Shown one piece after another: positions 17,102-24,405 of a stretch of DNA of 39,490 nt. Position 1 is the first letter of the stretch. Every line of letters starts with the position of its first letter. The position numbers and the translations under genes were made by a program. The stretch comes from Calothrix sp. MO_192.B10 (lineage in GTDB: Bacteria; Cyanobacteriota; Cyanobacteriia; Cyanobacteriales; Nostocaceae). Below the pieces are notes generated by a model. That model had not been told where the DNA came from and did not search any database. It saw only the letters and a program-made list of their open reading frames with translations. The DNA is taken from the NCBI GenBank assembly GCA_030065055.1, contig JASJDS010000050.1, positions 1 through 39,490 on the forward strand, given 5' to 3'.

Positions 17102-18121
17102 ATGAGTTCAATTTTCAGAAATTGGCAAAGATTCCTTGCCTTGTTTGTTGTTTTGCTGATGTGTGTGGGTTGTAGCAAGGTGGTTTCCATCAGCGACAAT
17201 CCCTGGGAAGTGGTCACAGTTCCCACGGAGGCAAAGTTATTAGATATTGCTTTTAGTGATAAATCCCACGGTTACTTGGTAGGTAGCCAGTCTACCTTAT
17301 TAGAAACTAAGGATGGTGGTAAAAATTGGCAACCCATAAAGCTAGAGTTAGATGAACCTAATTACCGCTTTAATGGGGTGAGCTTTAATGGTGAAGAAGG
17401 TTGGATTGTGGGGGAACCTTCCTTAACCCTACATACTACTGATGGAGGTAGTTCTTGGTCTAATATTCCTTTGAGTGCAAAATTACCAGGTAGTCCCATT
17501 TCCATCGTCGCTTTAGGGGAAAACACCGCCGAGATGGTTACTGATGTGGGCGCTATCTATAAAACTACCGATGGCGGGAAGAATTGGAAAGCACAGGTAG
17601 AACAAGCTGTGGGTGTGGTGCGGAACATGGAACGTTCTGCTGATGGTGAATACATTGCAGTTTCGGCAAAAGGTAATTTTTACTCAGTTTGGCGACCCGG
17701 ACAGGAAGCTTGGGAACCCCACAATCGTAATAGTTCTCGCCGGGTAGAAAATATGGGATTTGCCCAGAATGGGCAAATGTGGATGCTAGCCAGGGGAGGA
17801 CAAGTACAATTTAGCACTCCTAATAATCTTGAAGAGTGGCAAGAACCACAATATCCAGAATTCTCTACCAGTTGGGGTTTGTTGGATTTGGCATACCGCA
17901 CACCAGATGAGATTTGGATCAGTGGCGGTAGTGCTAATTTACTCCGCAGTACTGATGGTGGCAAAACTTGGGAAAAAGACCGGGATGTGGAAAACGTTCC
18001 CGCCAATTTTTACAGGATAGTCTTCTTATCTCCAGAACAGGGATTTGTAATTGGCGATCGCGGTGTTCTCCTCAGATACGATCCTACCGTTGCTGCCACC
18101 GCAACATCTGAACCAGCTTAG
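17102..18121 (+). CDS. ycf48: Photosystem II assembly factor Ycf48 (HCF136)
   Basis: Ycf48 binds newly made D1 and promotes early photosystem II assembly and repair on the lumen side. The ATG at 17102 gives 339 residues with a short signal sequence and a lipobox ending in Cys24 (LLMCVGCSK), so it is probably a lipoprotein. The upstream TTG extension would bury the signal. The body is a seven-bladed propeller of BNR/Asp-box type; repeated TKDGGKNW, TTDGGSSW, TTDGGKNW and STDGGKTW mark the blades. The conserved Arg patch region (NRNSSRRVENMGF, about residue 220) that contacts D1 in the family is present. The gene lies between rubA and psbE, as in most cyanobacteria. Confidence 0.96.
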   Translation: MSSIFRNWQRFLALFVVLLMCVGCSKVVSISDNPWEVVTVPTEAKLLDIAFSDKSHGYLVGSQSTLLETKDGGKNWQPIKLELDEPNYRFNGVSFNGEEGWIVGEPSLTLHTTDGGSSWSNIPLSAKLPGSPISIVALGENTAEMVTDVGAIYKTTDGGKNWKAQVEQAVGVVRNMERSADGEYIAVSAKGNFYSVWRPGQEAWEPHNRNSSRRVENMGFAQNGQMWMLARGGQVQFSTPNNLEEWQEPQYPEFSTSWGLLDLAYRTPDEIWISGGSANLLRSTDGGKTWEKDRDVENVPANFYRIVFLSPEQGFVIGDRGVLLRYDPTVAATATSEPA

Positions 18122-18158
18122 GTGTTATTCACAAAATTTCTGAGAAAGAAGTTGCAAT

Positions 18159-18189
18159 TTGTAACTCTTTCTAAACTTTGTAGGATAAT
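18159..18189 (+). promoter_or_regulatory. Candidate psbE promoter
   Basis: TTGTAA (18159-18164) and TAGGAT (18181-18186) are 16 bases apart and lie 40-70 bases before the psbE ATG, in the only sizeable gap before psbEFLJ. They match the -35 and -10 boxes of sigma-70-type promoters reasonably well. AAGGTAGGG near 18213 would be the ribosome binding site. No transcript data support this. Confidence 0.4.
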
Positions 18190-18227
18190 AAACATTAATA
18201 GCAATCATTGTTAAGGTAGGGATCTAC

Positions 18228-18473
18228 ATGTCAGGTACTACTGGAGAACGTCCATTTTCCGATATCATCACTAGTGTTCGTTACTGGGTAATTCATAGCG
18301 TTACCATTCCAGCATTGTTTATTGCTGGTTGGTTATTTGTCAGCACTGGCTTGGCATATGATGTGTTTGGCACACCCCGGCCTGATGAATATTTCACCCA
18401 GACACGACAAGAAATTCCCATTGTCAACGATCGCTTGCAATCAAAGCAACAAGTAGAACAATTTATTAAGTAG
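18228..18473 (+). CDS. psbE: Cytochrome b559 subunit alpha
   Basis: PsbE with PsbF binds the b-type haem of cytochrome b559 in the photosystem II core. The 81-residue protein has one transmembrane helix (about 20-42, [20 protein letters not shown]), and His23 is the haem ligand. The lumenal tail is the usual [20 protein letters not shown]. It is the first gene of the psbEFLJ operon and is spaced eight bases from psbF. Confidence 0.98.
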   Translation: MSGTTGERPFSDIITSVRYWVIHSVTIPALFIAGWLFVSTGLAYDVFGTPRPDEYFTQTRQEIPIVNDRLQSKQQVEQFIK

Positions 18474-18481
18474 TTGGAATT

Positions 18482-18619
18482 ATGACTAGCGGCAATAACG
18501 TTAATCAACCCGTACAATACCCCATTTTTACTGTAAGATGGCTTTCGGTTCATGCCTTAGCTGTACCAACCGTCTTCTTTTTAGGCGCGATCGCTGCTAT
18601 GCAGTTTATTCAACGCTAG
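18482..18619 (+). CDS. psbF: Cytochrome b559 subunit beta
   Basis: A 45-residue single-helix protein ([20 protein letters not shown]...). It is the second haem-binding subunit of cytochrome b559, with His24 as ligand in [19 protein letters not shown]. The ATG lies eight bases after the psbE stop. A HIP1 octamer falls inside the coding sequence near 18588. Confidence 0.97.
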   Translation: MTSGNNVNQPVQYPIFTVRWLSVHALAVPTVFFLGAIAAMQFIQR

Positions 18620-18628
18620 GAGGAAATC

Positions 18629-18748
18629 ATGGAGAGAAACCCTAATACTAACAATCAACCGGTAGAGTTAAACCGGACTTCACTTTACCTGGGATTATTA
18701 CTAGTTTTCGTTCTGGGAATTCTATTCTCCAGTTACTTCTTTAACTAG
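18629..18748 (+). CDS. psbL: Photosystem II protein L
   Basis: A 39-residue one-helix subunit ([20 protein letters not shown], then a hydrophobic helix ending FSSYFFN) that sits at the photosystem II monomer interface and near the QB site. AGGAGG (18618-18623) overlaps the psbF stop and is the ribosome binding site, so translation is probably coupled. Confidence 0.97.
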   Translation: MERNPNTNNQPVELNRTSLYLGLLLVFVLGILFSSYFFN

Positions 18749-18814
18749 TCTGAGCAACTAGGAGCAATCCTGGTTTATTAATCTGCTGTGTTTTATATTT
18801 TGGGAGGATAAATC

Positions 18815-18934
18815 GTGTCTGGAGGCGGAAGAATTCCCCTGTGGATCGTAGCTACGGTTGCAGGCTTAGGTGTTATTACCGTTGTAGGAATTTTCTTTTA
18901 TGGTTCCTACGCTGGTGTCGGAGCGGCAATGTAA
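18815..18934 (+). CDS. psbJ: Photosystem II protein J
   Basis: A 39-residue one-helix subunit ([20 protein letters not shown]...SYAGVGAAM) close to the QB site and cytochrome b559. It starts with GTG at 18815, supported by GGGAGGA at 18802-18808. It ends GVGAAM, where many homologues end in GxGSSL, so the last residues differ slightly. It is the last gene of psbEFLJ, 66 bases after psbL, with the hairpin at 19005-19031 after it. Confidence 0.95.
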   Translation: MSGGGRIPLWIVATVAGLGVITVVGIFFYGSYAGVGAAM

Positions 18935-19004
18935 TTCGGGTATGGTGAAAATACCTGAAGCCCAGCTTTATTAATAATTTGCTTGATAAATCAGCAAAAT
19001 AAAA

Positions 19005-19031
19005 ACCGCCTATCTCTTAGAGATAGGCGGT
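19005..19031 (+). terminator. Hairpin terminator after psbJ
   Basis: ACCGCCTATCTCT and AGAGATAGGCGGT form a 12-13-bp perfect stem with a tiny TTA-type loop, 70 bases after the psbJ stop. There is no long T run on either side, so it may work as an RNA-stabilising or bidirectional end between psbJ and the convergent psaI. Confidence 0.7.
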
Positions 19032-19102
19032 ATTAATCATGTTTGAATAGATTAATAGCTTCATCGATATTTAGTTGCTGAAGCTAATATCTATGGGGTT
19101 AT

Positions 19103-19210
19103 TTAGGCAATGTTGTCCCGTTCAATGTAAACGAACATAAATGCCAATACCACAAAGAAATGAACTGCCATAAAGGGGACGAGAAGAGAGGGTAAATAAG
19201 AAGCAGCCAT
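19103..19210 (-). CDS. psaI: Photosystem I subunit VIII (PsaI)
   Basis: A 35-residue protein, MAASYLPSLLVPFMAVHFFV followed by VLAFMFVYIERDNIA. It has the YLPSLLVP start, a single hydrophobic helix and the YIE-type end of PsaI, which sits near PsaL and helps trimer formation in photosystem I. The central part lacks the GLVFPA stretch found in many PsaI proteins, so identification rests on the two ends and length. AGGA lies about nine bases before the ATG. It is convergent with psbEFLJ, an arrangement I recall from other Nostocales. It is too short to be found by a 60-codon cutoff. Confidence 0.8.
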   Translation of the reverse strand: MAASYLPSLLVPFMAVHFFVVLAFMFVYIERDNIA

Positions 19211-19440
19211 AGTTATCGATTCCTATGAATTTACAGTACAATTCAAAATGAGCTTACTGCAAATCCTATTAATTTGTTGAAAATTCTCAAGATTTTTAAC
19301 ACTAAAAAATTGGCGTTGTTGATCGAAAGTATGAATTAGCCTCACGCAAAGGCGCAAAGACGCAAAGCATCTTTGTTTATTTATGCCCAAAATATAAATT
19401 CATACTCCAATTCAGCAATGCCGAAAAATTTGTCCCATGT

Positions 19441-22041
19441 TTAAATCCCCATCGGTTCCTCTGTGAGTATTTGTGGCAAATCTGCTGGGATGACCGAACG
19501 TATAATACTAACTTTGTGGCTTTCTTGCTGAGTTGTCAAATCAATAGCGATCGCCTCGAATTGGATTTGCAAACAACCCAAGGGAACCTGGAGTTGAGTT
19601 GTTAGCTGGAGATGATGGGGAGGCTCAGGAATCCAGTTTTTCAGAATATGTGGTTGATTTATTAGCCGGCGGGTTTGACAGTCTTTAAGCCACAATTTGA
19701 TGGCGATGTGGGGTCCTAAATTGGGTAATTTCACCCTGACTTTGATTTGTTTGCCAGCTGTTAATTCTCCCGTAGGTATGTACAATTCTGGCACGGGTAA
19801 GGGTTCTTGTGTGGCTGACTGGGGTGGTAATAATGGGGGTTCTGGTGGGGTTGATGGTTGCTCTGACTCAATAGAAGAGTTATTCGTCGTTTCCACTTCC
19901 AAAGAAGTAGCATCAGTATCATCCACAACTATTTCTTGTGCTAACCAAGCAGGTCTACGTTGGTAAGGGTTAGGAGGAGGTGGTGGTGGAAGTGGTGGTG
20001 TAGATGAGCGATCGCTAGTTTGCTCTGGCTCTTCTGGTATTACCCCACTATCAACATCCAATTCGTTCACAAAAATTTGCTCAGTATCATAATCTTGATA
20101 CTGTACATTAATTGGCTGGGGTAAAGTATATCCTTGAGTGCGTATCCAATGACGAATTAGGGGAGATAGGGAATCAGGGTTATCGGTGGTGGTAATTAAC
20201 TCCGCATTGCTGGATAAAGCCGGTTCCTGAGATGCTGGGGATTCTACCCGATTTACCACCTGTTCCCCATTACTATTTTCATCCCCTGTAGTTGGTAATG
20301 TTTCTCCAGGCGGAGCATCATTTTCTGTAATTGGTTCAGGTTGAGTGGCTTGGTGACGGGTAACTATTGGTTGTAACTTTTTTAAATAAGGTAAACTTGT
20401 ACCCCTGGGTCTTCTCCATCGTGTATGTGTTGTAGTTTGAGTACCGGCAACTACCAGCTCTTGTTTCTGGTTTTGATTGCTACTAGATGGCAGATTTGGT
20501 AGTTGTGGCGATCGCGATGGGGCTGGTTGTTGTAGTGAATAGGGATCGATGCGAGGGGGTAAAGATGTTTTTGCCTTTGGTTGGGTAACAAGGGATTGTT
20601 CCTTGGGTAAAATTTTGACTAAATTGAATAATTGTAAATCCAGGGGTGTGGATACCTTGGCTTCCTCTTTGGTAGTATCAGCAACTACTATATCAGAAAA
20701 GCTAAGTAATTCTTCTGATGTTCGGGATTGAGCAGCAGCACTCAGTGCCAACAATTCAGTTACAGCCGCATTAATGGTAAAAGTATGGCTAGCTAAGAGT
20801 ACTGATTCCGTACCATCATCAAGGGCACCATATAAATTAATATCTGCCAAAATTAGCTTAGATGGGCAATCCTGAGGAACCTGTAACTCACAGTCAAAAC
20901 TGAAAGGTAGGGTATCTGAGGATACAACTTGTCTGGTTTGAGCGATCGCTTCTCCATCTTGGGGCGATGTTCCAGAGGAACCGCCTAAGGGCGAGTGCAA
21001 TTCTATGTGTAATTCTCCCCCATAAATCTTTGGGGATGCACTCACATCCTTTAACTCTACCCCTCCACCAATGGTAAAAGCTTCTCCCCAAGGGACAAAA
21101 TAGTTTTCTGCATCCAAGGTAATAATTAGGGGTAATTCGACAATTTCTGGGAGTGGCTGTTCAAGCTGTTCCTCTTCTTCCAAAGCCGGTTCATTGGTAG
21201 GTAGAGCTAAATCCGCTAGATTTTGTAAAATCTGCTCTGCCGTTTCCCCTTTTAATAATACTGGGCTAACCAGCTGATCTATTTCATGATCATTATTCTC
21301 TTCGCTGGCAGATTTGCGATCGTTATTATCTGGCTGCGCTTCAAAAGCAAAGGGCAGATTCTCTGACACATTTGTCACATCACTGGGATTAACATCCCCA
21401 GTAGTGACAACTTCCTCTGGAACATTGAACTGTTCATCTGTAGTCGTAGGAAGAGTGGATTCTGGCGCAGTTGGGTAGCTAGAAGTGACTGTTACCTGCT
21501 CTGCGGAAATTGTAATAGTTGCATCTCCCATGCCATCATCATCCATAGAAGCAGATGTGACTAATTGTTCCACATCAGTATCAACTGGCTGTTGAGAATG
21601 CTTTTGTGTAGGTGATTGCTCCGTTACAGAACCAGAATCCTGGGATACTAACTCAGCTTCGCCTCCATCTGCAACTAAACCCTGGGAAGTATCATTTGGC
21701 AATACTTCCAAACGGACGCTAAACTTCCACGAGTTGCCCATTATATCCGACATCAAATCACCAGAGCAGCGTAACTCCCAACTTCCTGGCTTGAGGGAAG
21801 TAAAGGGAATTACCGCCATCACCCCATCCGTATTAGTGCGACGCGATCGTTTTTTGACATACCTTTTGGGGGGTGACTCATGGTGGGAGTAGTGAGTAAC
21901 TCGCACCTCTACATCCGTATTAGCGTAGTTAGAGTTCGCCACAACCCTATACTTACCTTCAGGAAGTTCCACTGTTGGTGATTCCAGTGGATGCCAACGA
22001 TGTTCTCCTTGCTTTTGTATCAGAAATTGCCAGTTTTCCAT
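19441..22041 (-). CDS. Large Pro/Ser/Thr/acidic-rich protein of unknown function
   Basis: I do not recognise this family. The ATG at 22041 (MENWQFLIQKQGEHRWHPLE) gives 866 residues; a GTG 13 codons upstream is possible. Three folded-looking, beta-rich stretches are separated by long disordered acidic and Pro-rich linkers. The first (about 1-110) has LPEGKYRVVANSNYANTDVEV and LKPGSWELRCSGDLMSD. The second (about 310-430) has AENYFVPWGEAFTIGG and KIYGGELHIEL. The last (about 755-860) has PTGELTAGKQIKVRVKLPNL. These resemble immunoglobulin-like or filament-type sandwiches. A poly-Pro run (LPPPPPPPNPYQRRPAW) lies near residue 685. No signal peptide or transmembrane helix is evident. It stands between psaI and psbO; its role is unknown. 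Confidence 0.75.
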   Translation of the reverse strand: MENWQFLIQKQGEHRWHPLESPTVELPEGKYRVVANSNYANTDVEVRVTHYSHHESPPKRYVKKRSRRTNTDGVMAVIPFTSLKPGSWELRCSGDLMSDIMGNSWKFSVRLEVLPNDTSQGLVADGGEAELVSQDSGSVTEQSPTQKHSQQPVDTDVEQLVTSASMDDDGMGDATITISAEQVTVTSSYPTAPESTLPTTTDEQFNVPEEVVTTGDVNPSDVTNVSENLPFAFEAQPDNNDRKSASEENNDHEIDQLVSPVLLKGETAEQILQNLADLALPTNEPALEEEEQLEQPLPEIVELPLIITLDAENYFVPWGEAFTIGGGVELKDVSASPKIYGGELHIELHSPLGGSSGTSPQDGEAIAQTRQVVSSDTLPFSFDCELQVPQDCPSKLILADINLYGALDDGTESVLLASHTFTINAAVTELLALSAAAQSRTSEELLSFSDIVVADTTKEEAKVSTPLDLQLFNLVKILPKEQSLVTQPKAKTSLPPRIDPYSLQQPAPSRSPQLPNLPSSSNQNQKQELVVAGTQTTTHTRWRRPRGTSLPYLKKLQPIVTRHQATQPEPITENDAPPGETLPTTGDENSNGEQVVNRVESPASQEPALSSNAELITTTDNPDSLSPLIRHWIRTQGYTLPQPINVQYQDYDTEQIFVNELDVDSGVIPEEPEQTSDRSSTPPLPPPPPPNPYQRRPAWLAQEIVVDDTDATSLEVETTNNSSIESEQPSTPPEPPLLPPQSATQEPLPVPELYIPTGELTAGKQIKVRVKLPNLGPHIAIKLWLKDCQTRRLINQPHILKNWIPEPPHHLQLTTQLQVPLGCLQIQFEAIAIDLTTQQESHKVSIIRSVIPADLPQILTEEPMGI

Positions 22042-22261
22042 GGTGAATAATGCCCAGACTCGCAGGGGAGCAGTTACCACAAATACTACCTTGCCTGCAA
22101 GTTTACCTCAGTAATTTGTAATTACATGATATTTATATCCTGTTTTGATACAAACAGTAATCTTGAGGCGCACTTAAGAATGCCTTATTGTTGTAACTTA
22201 TGAAACTGGAGTTAATCAGCTGTAGCTCTAAGTTCGGCTTATATGGAAGCCATATTTGATA

Positions 22262-22302
22262 AAATAAAAACCCTTCTGGTGGTGTTAGATGAACCAGAAG
22301 GG
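22262..22302 (-). terminator. psbO intrinsic terminator
   Basis: Read on the minus strand, CCCTTCTGGT and ACCAGAAGGG form a 10-bp stem with a 12-base loop, followed directly by TTTTTATTTT. It lies 55 bases beyond the psbO stop codon and is a convincing Rho-independent terminator. Confidence 0.85.
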
Positions 22303-22356
22303 AAGATGATAAAAATGTTACGCGCTAACCTAACTCAGAAAATCGATAATTTTGAT

Positions 22357-23199
22357 TTAAGCTTCAGATGGTTCTATACGAGCATAAAATAAACCGCGAA
22401 TTTTGACATCTTCGGGTTCGTCAGCACCTAAGTCTGTATCAGAGGGTTGTATGCTTTCAAAAGTACCAGCAATTTCACCAGTAGAACTGTCCACCTTAGC
22501 AACTGACATGGAAATGTTGCCATCTAACACAGAAAAACGTTTGATATTGGCACTGGAGTACTCACCGCTATCAGCTTCAGCAGGAAGAGCTACCGCATTG
22601 TCATAACCAGTAGCTACACCCCGTCCTTTGGGATCGAGGAAGGTAGCACCACGATAGGAAGGTACTCGGAAGGAGCCTGCAAAATCAGTGGAGGTGTTGA
22701 TGCTGGTTAAATTGGGCTGTGTTTTAGCCACTAAACCTTTAATGGTAAACAAGAAAGGAATGCTTTCCCCACCAGGAAGTCCGACTGTAATGGCTTGGAA
22801 GTCAAGTCCATCTTTCTCTTCAAAGGTGAGACTGTTGTCTTCATTAACATTTAAAGGACCTTCGATACTCAGTAAAGAGTAAGCTTTGGTTGAGAAACTT
22901 AATAATCTTCCTGGGACAAATTTTGCCTCTTGCCGTTTATTTACTGGTTCTTCCTTCACAAAGAAGTTAGTGGGTTCTAAGCACATATCCTTAATCACGT
23001 AGGATTTACTACCATCAATAGGAATAGAACCGCGACTAATTTCTGATAGTTGGGGACATTTGTTAGCTAAACCGCTACCTTTAATTTGTTCGTAGGTTAG
23101 AAATTCAGAACTAGCAAGTTCGTCGGGAGCAGCACTACAAGCTGTGAGCAAACCGATGCATACAGCGACGAGTGCAATAATTAGAGTACGAAACCTCAT
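22357..23199 (-). CDS. psbO: Photosystem II manganese-stabilising protein PsbO
   Basis: PsbO is the 33-kDa extrinsic lumenal subunit that stabilises the Mn4CaO5 cluster of the oxygen-evolving complex. I start at the ATG 23199 (MRFRTLIIALVAVCIGLLTAC), giving 280 residues with a signal peptide and a lipobox-like LLTAC, after which the mature part begins near AAPDELASS. A start eight codons upstream would add an Arg/Leu-rich stretch. Family signatures: FLTYEQIKGSGLANKCP, the disulphide Cys pair (in NKCP and DMCLEPT), KFVPGRLLS, and the C-terminal GLFYARIEPSEA. It has its own terminator and stands alone. Confidence 0.97.
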   Translation of the reverse strand: MRFRTLIIALVAVCIGLLTACSAAPDELASSEFLTYEQIKGSGLANKCPQLSEISRGSIPIDGSKSYVIKDMCLEPTNFFVKEEPVNKRQEAKFVPGRLLSFSTKAYSLLSIEGPLNVNEDNSLTFEEKDGLDFQAITVGLPGGESIPFLFTIKGLVAKTQPNLTSINTSTDFAGSFRVPSYRGATFLDPKGRGVATGYDNAVALPAEADSGEYSSANIKRFSVLDGNISMSVAKVDSSTGEIAGTFESIQPSDTDLGADEPEDVKIRGLFYARIEPSEA

Positions 23200-23896
23200 G
23201 GTCAACCTCAATCTCAATCTCAAAAATTAATATTTAAGTTGTAAAACTGCACTAAAGTATTTATCTCTTGTGAGAATTAACTGGTGTACCCTTAAATCGG
23301 GGTAAAAACCAGCAGTTTTACTATTGGTGACATTTGGGTGCGTAGATAAGTACGCTCCAACACACTATTACATTAGGCATTACCTAGAGAAAAGTAACTA
23401 TGACAAACACCCGTTAGGGGTTGGCCTTCCTCTTGGATATTGCCCTTTTGGTAGTTATGTGTTATATATGTGTCCCCACTACATATGCCCCATAATGTTA
23501 TGGGTTATTCAGCCAGATCATACGATTTTTTTTAACTCAAAATCAAAGTAGTCTTGTATTTTAACAGAATTTTGCGATCGCTGTCTGGAATCCCCAGATG
23601 AACAAATCAGCAAAAATACGTTATAATTCAGTATTAATCGCTACTTTTGTCTGGATATGTAAACTAGACATTTGCAAGACAATAGGCAACAGGAAATAAT
23701 TTGCCAGAGGTCTAAATCCTCTGCCAAACTTGTTTTGCCCTTTCGGGCAAGGCTTGGTGAACGAAGAATAAGAGATTACAATCTATTCCTTGCAGTAATT
23801 AATGATATGTTGCCATTGCTAAGTTCCATAGGAAACAAACAAGACAAAACAATTTCGATGAATTTGATTAAATTGAGATAAACAGCATCTTATCTT
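23200..23896. other. Gap upstream of psbO, no supported gene
   Basis: About 700 bases. The psbO promoter should lie at the left end. Two short plus-strand frames (23324-23551 and 23672-23881) lack ribosome binding sites and recognisable content. A HIP1 octamer is at about 23574. GCCCTTTCGGGC (23739-23750) forms a small hairpin. Confidence 0.6.
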
Positions 23897-24244
23897 ATGA
23901 ACCAAGGTATTAAAGTTGATTCCGAGATTTTTAATAGTCGATTACAAGAGATAGCTACTGCGGTGCATAACGCAACCCAGGATTGTCAAGGGGATGCGAT
24001 CGCTCTGTTAGCTTTATTAAGAAAGTTAGAATATTTACACAGAGAAATCCGTGACAATGCCTTTCAAAATAGTTTGCCAAATAACCGTCAGGCACTCTAT
24101 GGACTTCTCAAAGACATTGAATCGGAAGGTGGATGGCCCTATATAGAGCGGATGAAACTGCAAAGATTTTTAGTTAATTTAATTGCGGATAGTGATGAGG
24201 GAAATACTGAAAACGGATTAGTTAGCGATCGCCCATCTAGCTAG
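23897..24244 (+). CDS. Conserved-looking hypothetical helical protein
   Basis: A 115-residue, mostly helical, soluble protein beginning MNQGIKVDSEIFNSRLQEIA. It has a Leu-rich helix (DAIALLALLRKLEYLHREI, about residues 32-50) and a patterned second half (ALYGLLKDIESEGGWPYIER, LQRFLVNLIAD). Amphipathic heptads suggest a coiled-coil or helical bundle. I do not recognise a family. It starts with an ATG and contains two HIP1 octamers near its 5' and 3' ends. It stands alone, convergent with the WD40 gene on the opposite strand. Confidence 0.65.
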   Translation: MNQGIKVDSEIFNSRLQEIATAVHNATQDCQGDAIALLALLRKLEYLHREIRDNAFQNSLPNNRQALYGLLKDIESEGGWPYIERMKLQRFLVNLIADSDEGNTENGLVSDRPSS

Positions 24245-24405
24245 AGTGAGGGAGTGAGGGAGTGATGGTTGGTGGTTGACGGTTGTTGGTTGGTGGTTGT
24301 TGGTTGGGATTACCGAAGAAGATTTAATCCTCTTGTCCTCCTTCCCTCCATCAACTATCAACTATCAACCATCAACTAACAACTAACAACTAACAACCAT
24401 CCCTC
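24245..24405. repeat. Heptamer repeats between two convergent genes
   Basis: A run of GTTGGTG/GTTGTTG-type heptamers (about 24263-24308) is followed by AACTATC and AACTAAC heptamers (about 24352-24398). The two arms are roughly complementary (GTTGGT against ACCAAC-like units) and could fold together. STRR-type repeat DNA. Confidence 0.75.

Noticed and set aside
23324-23881. Two short plus-strand frames upstream of the 115-residue gene
   Set aside because: Odd composition (many Cys, Tyr and His in the first), no start signal and no domain.
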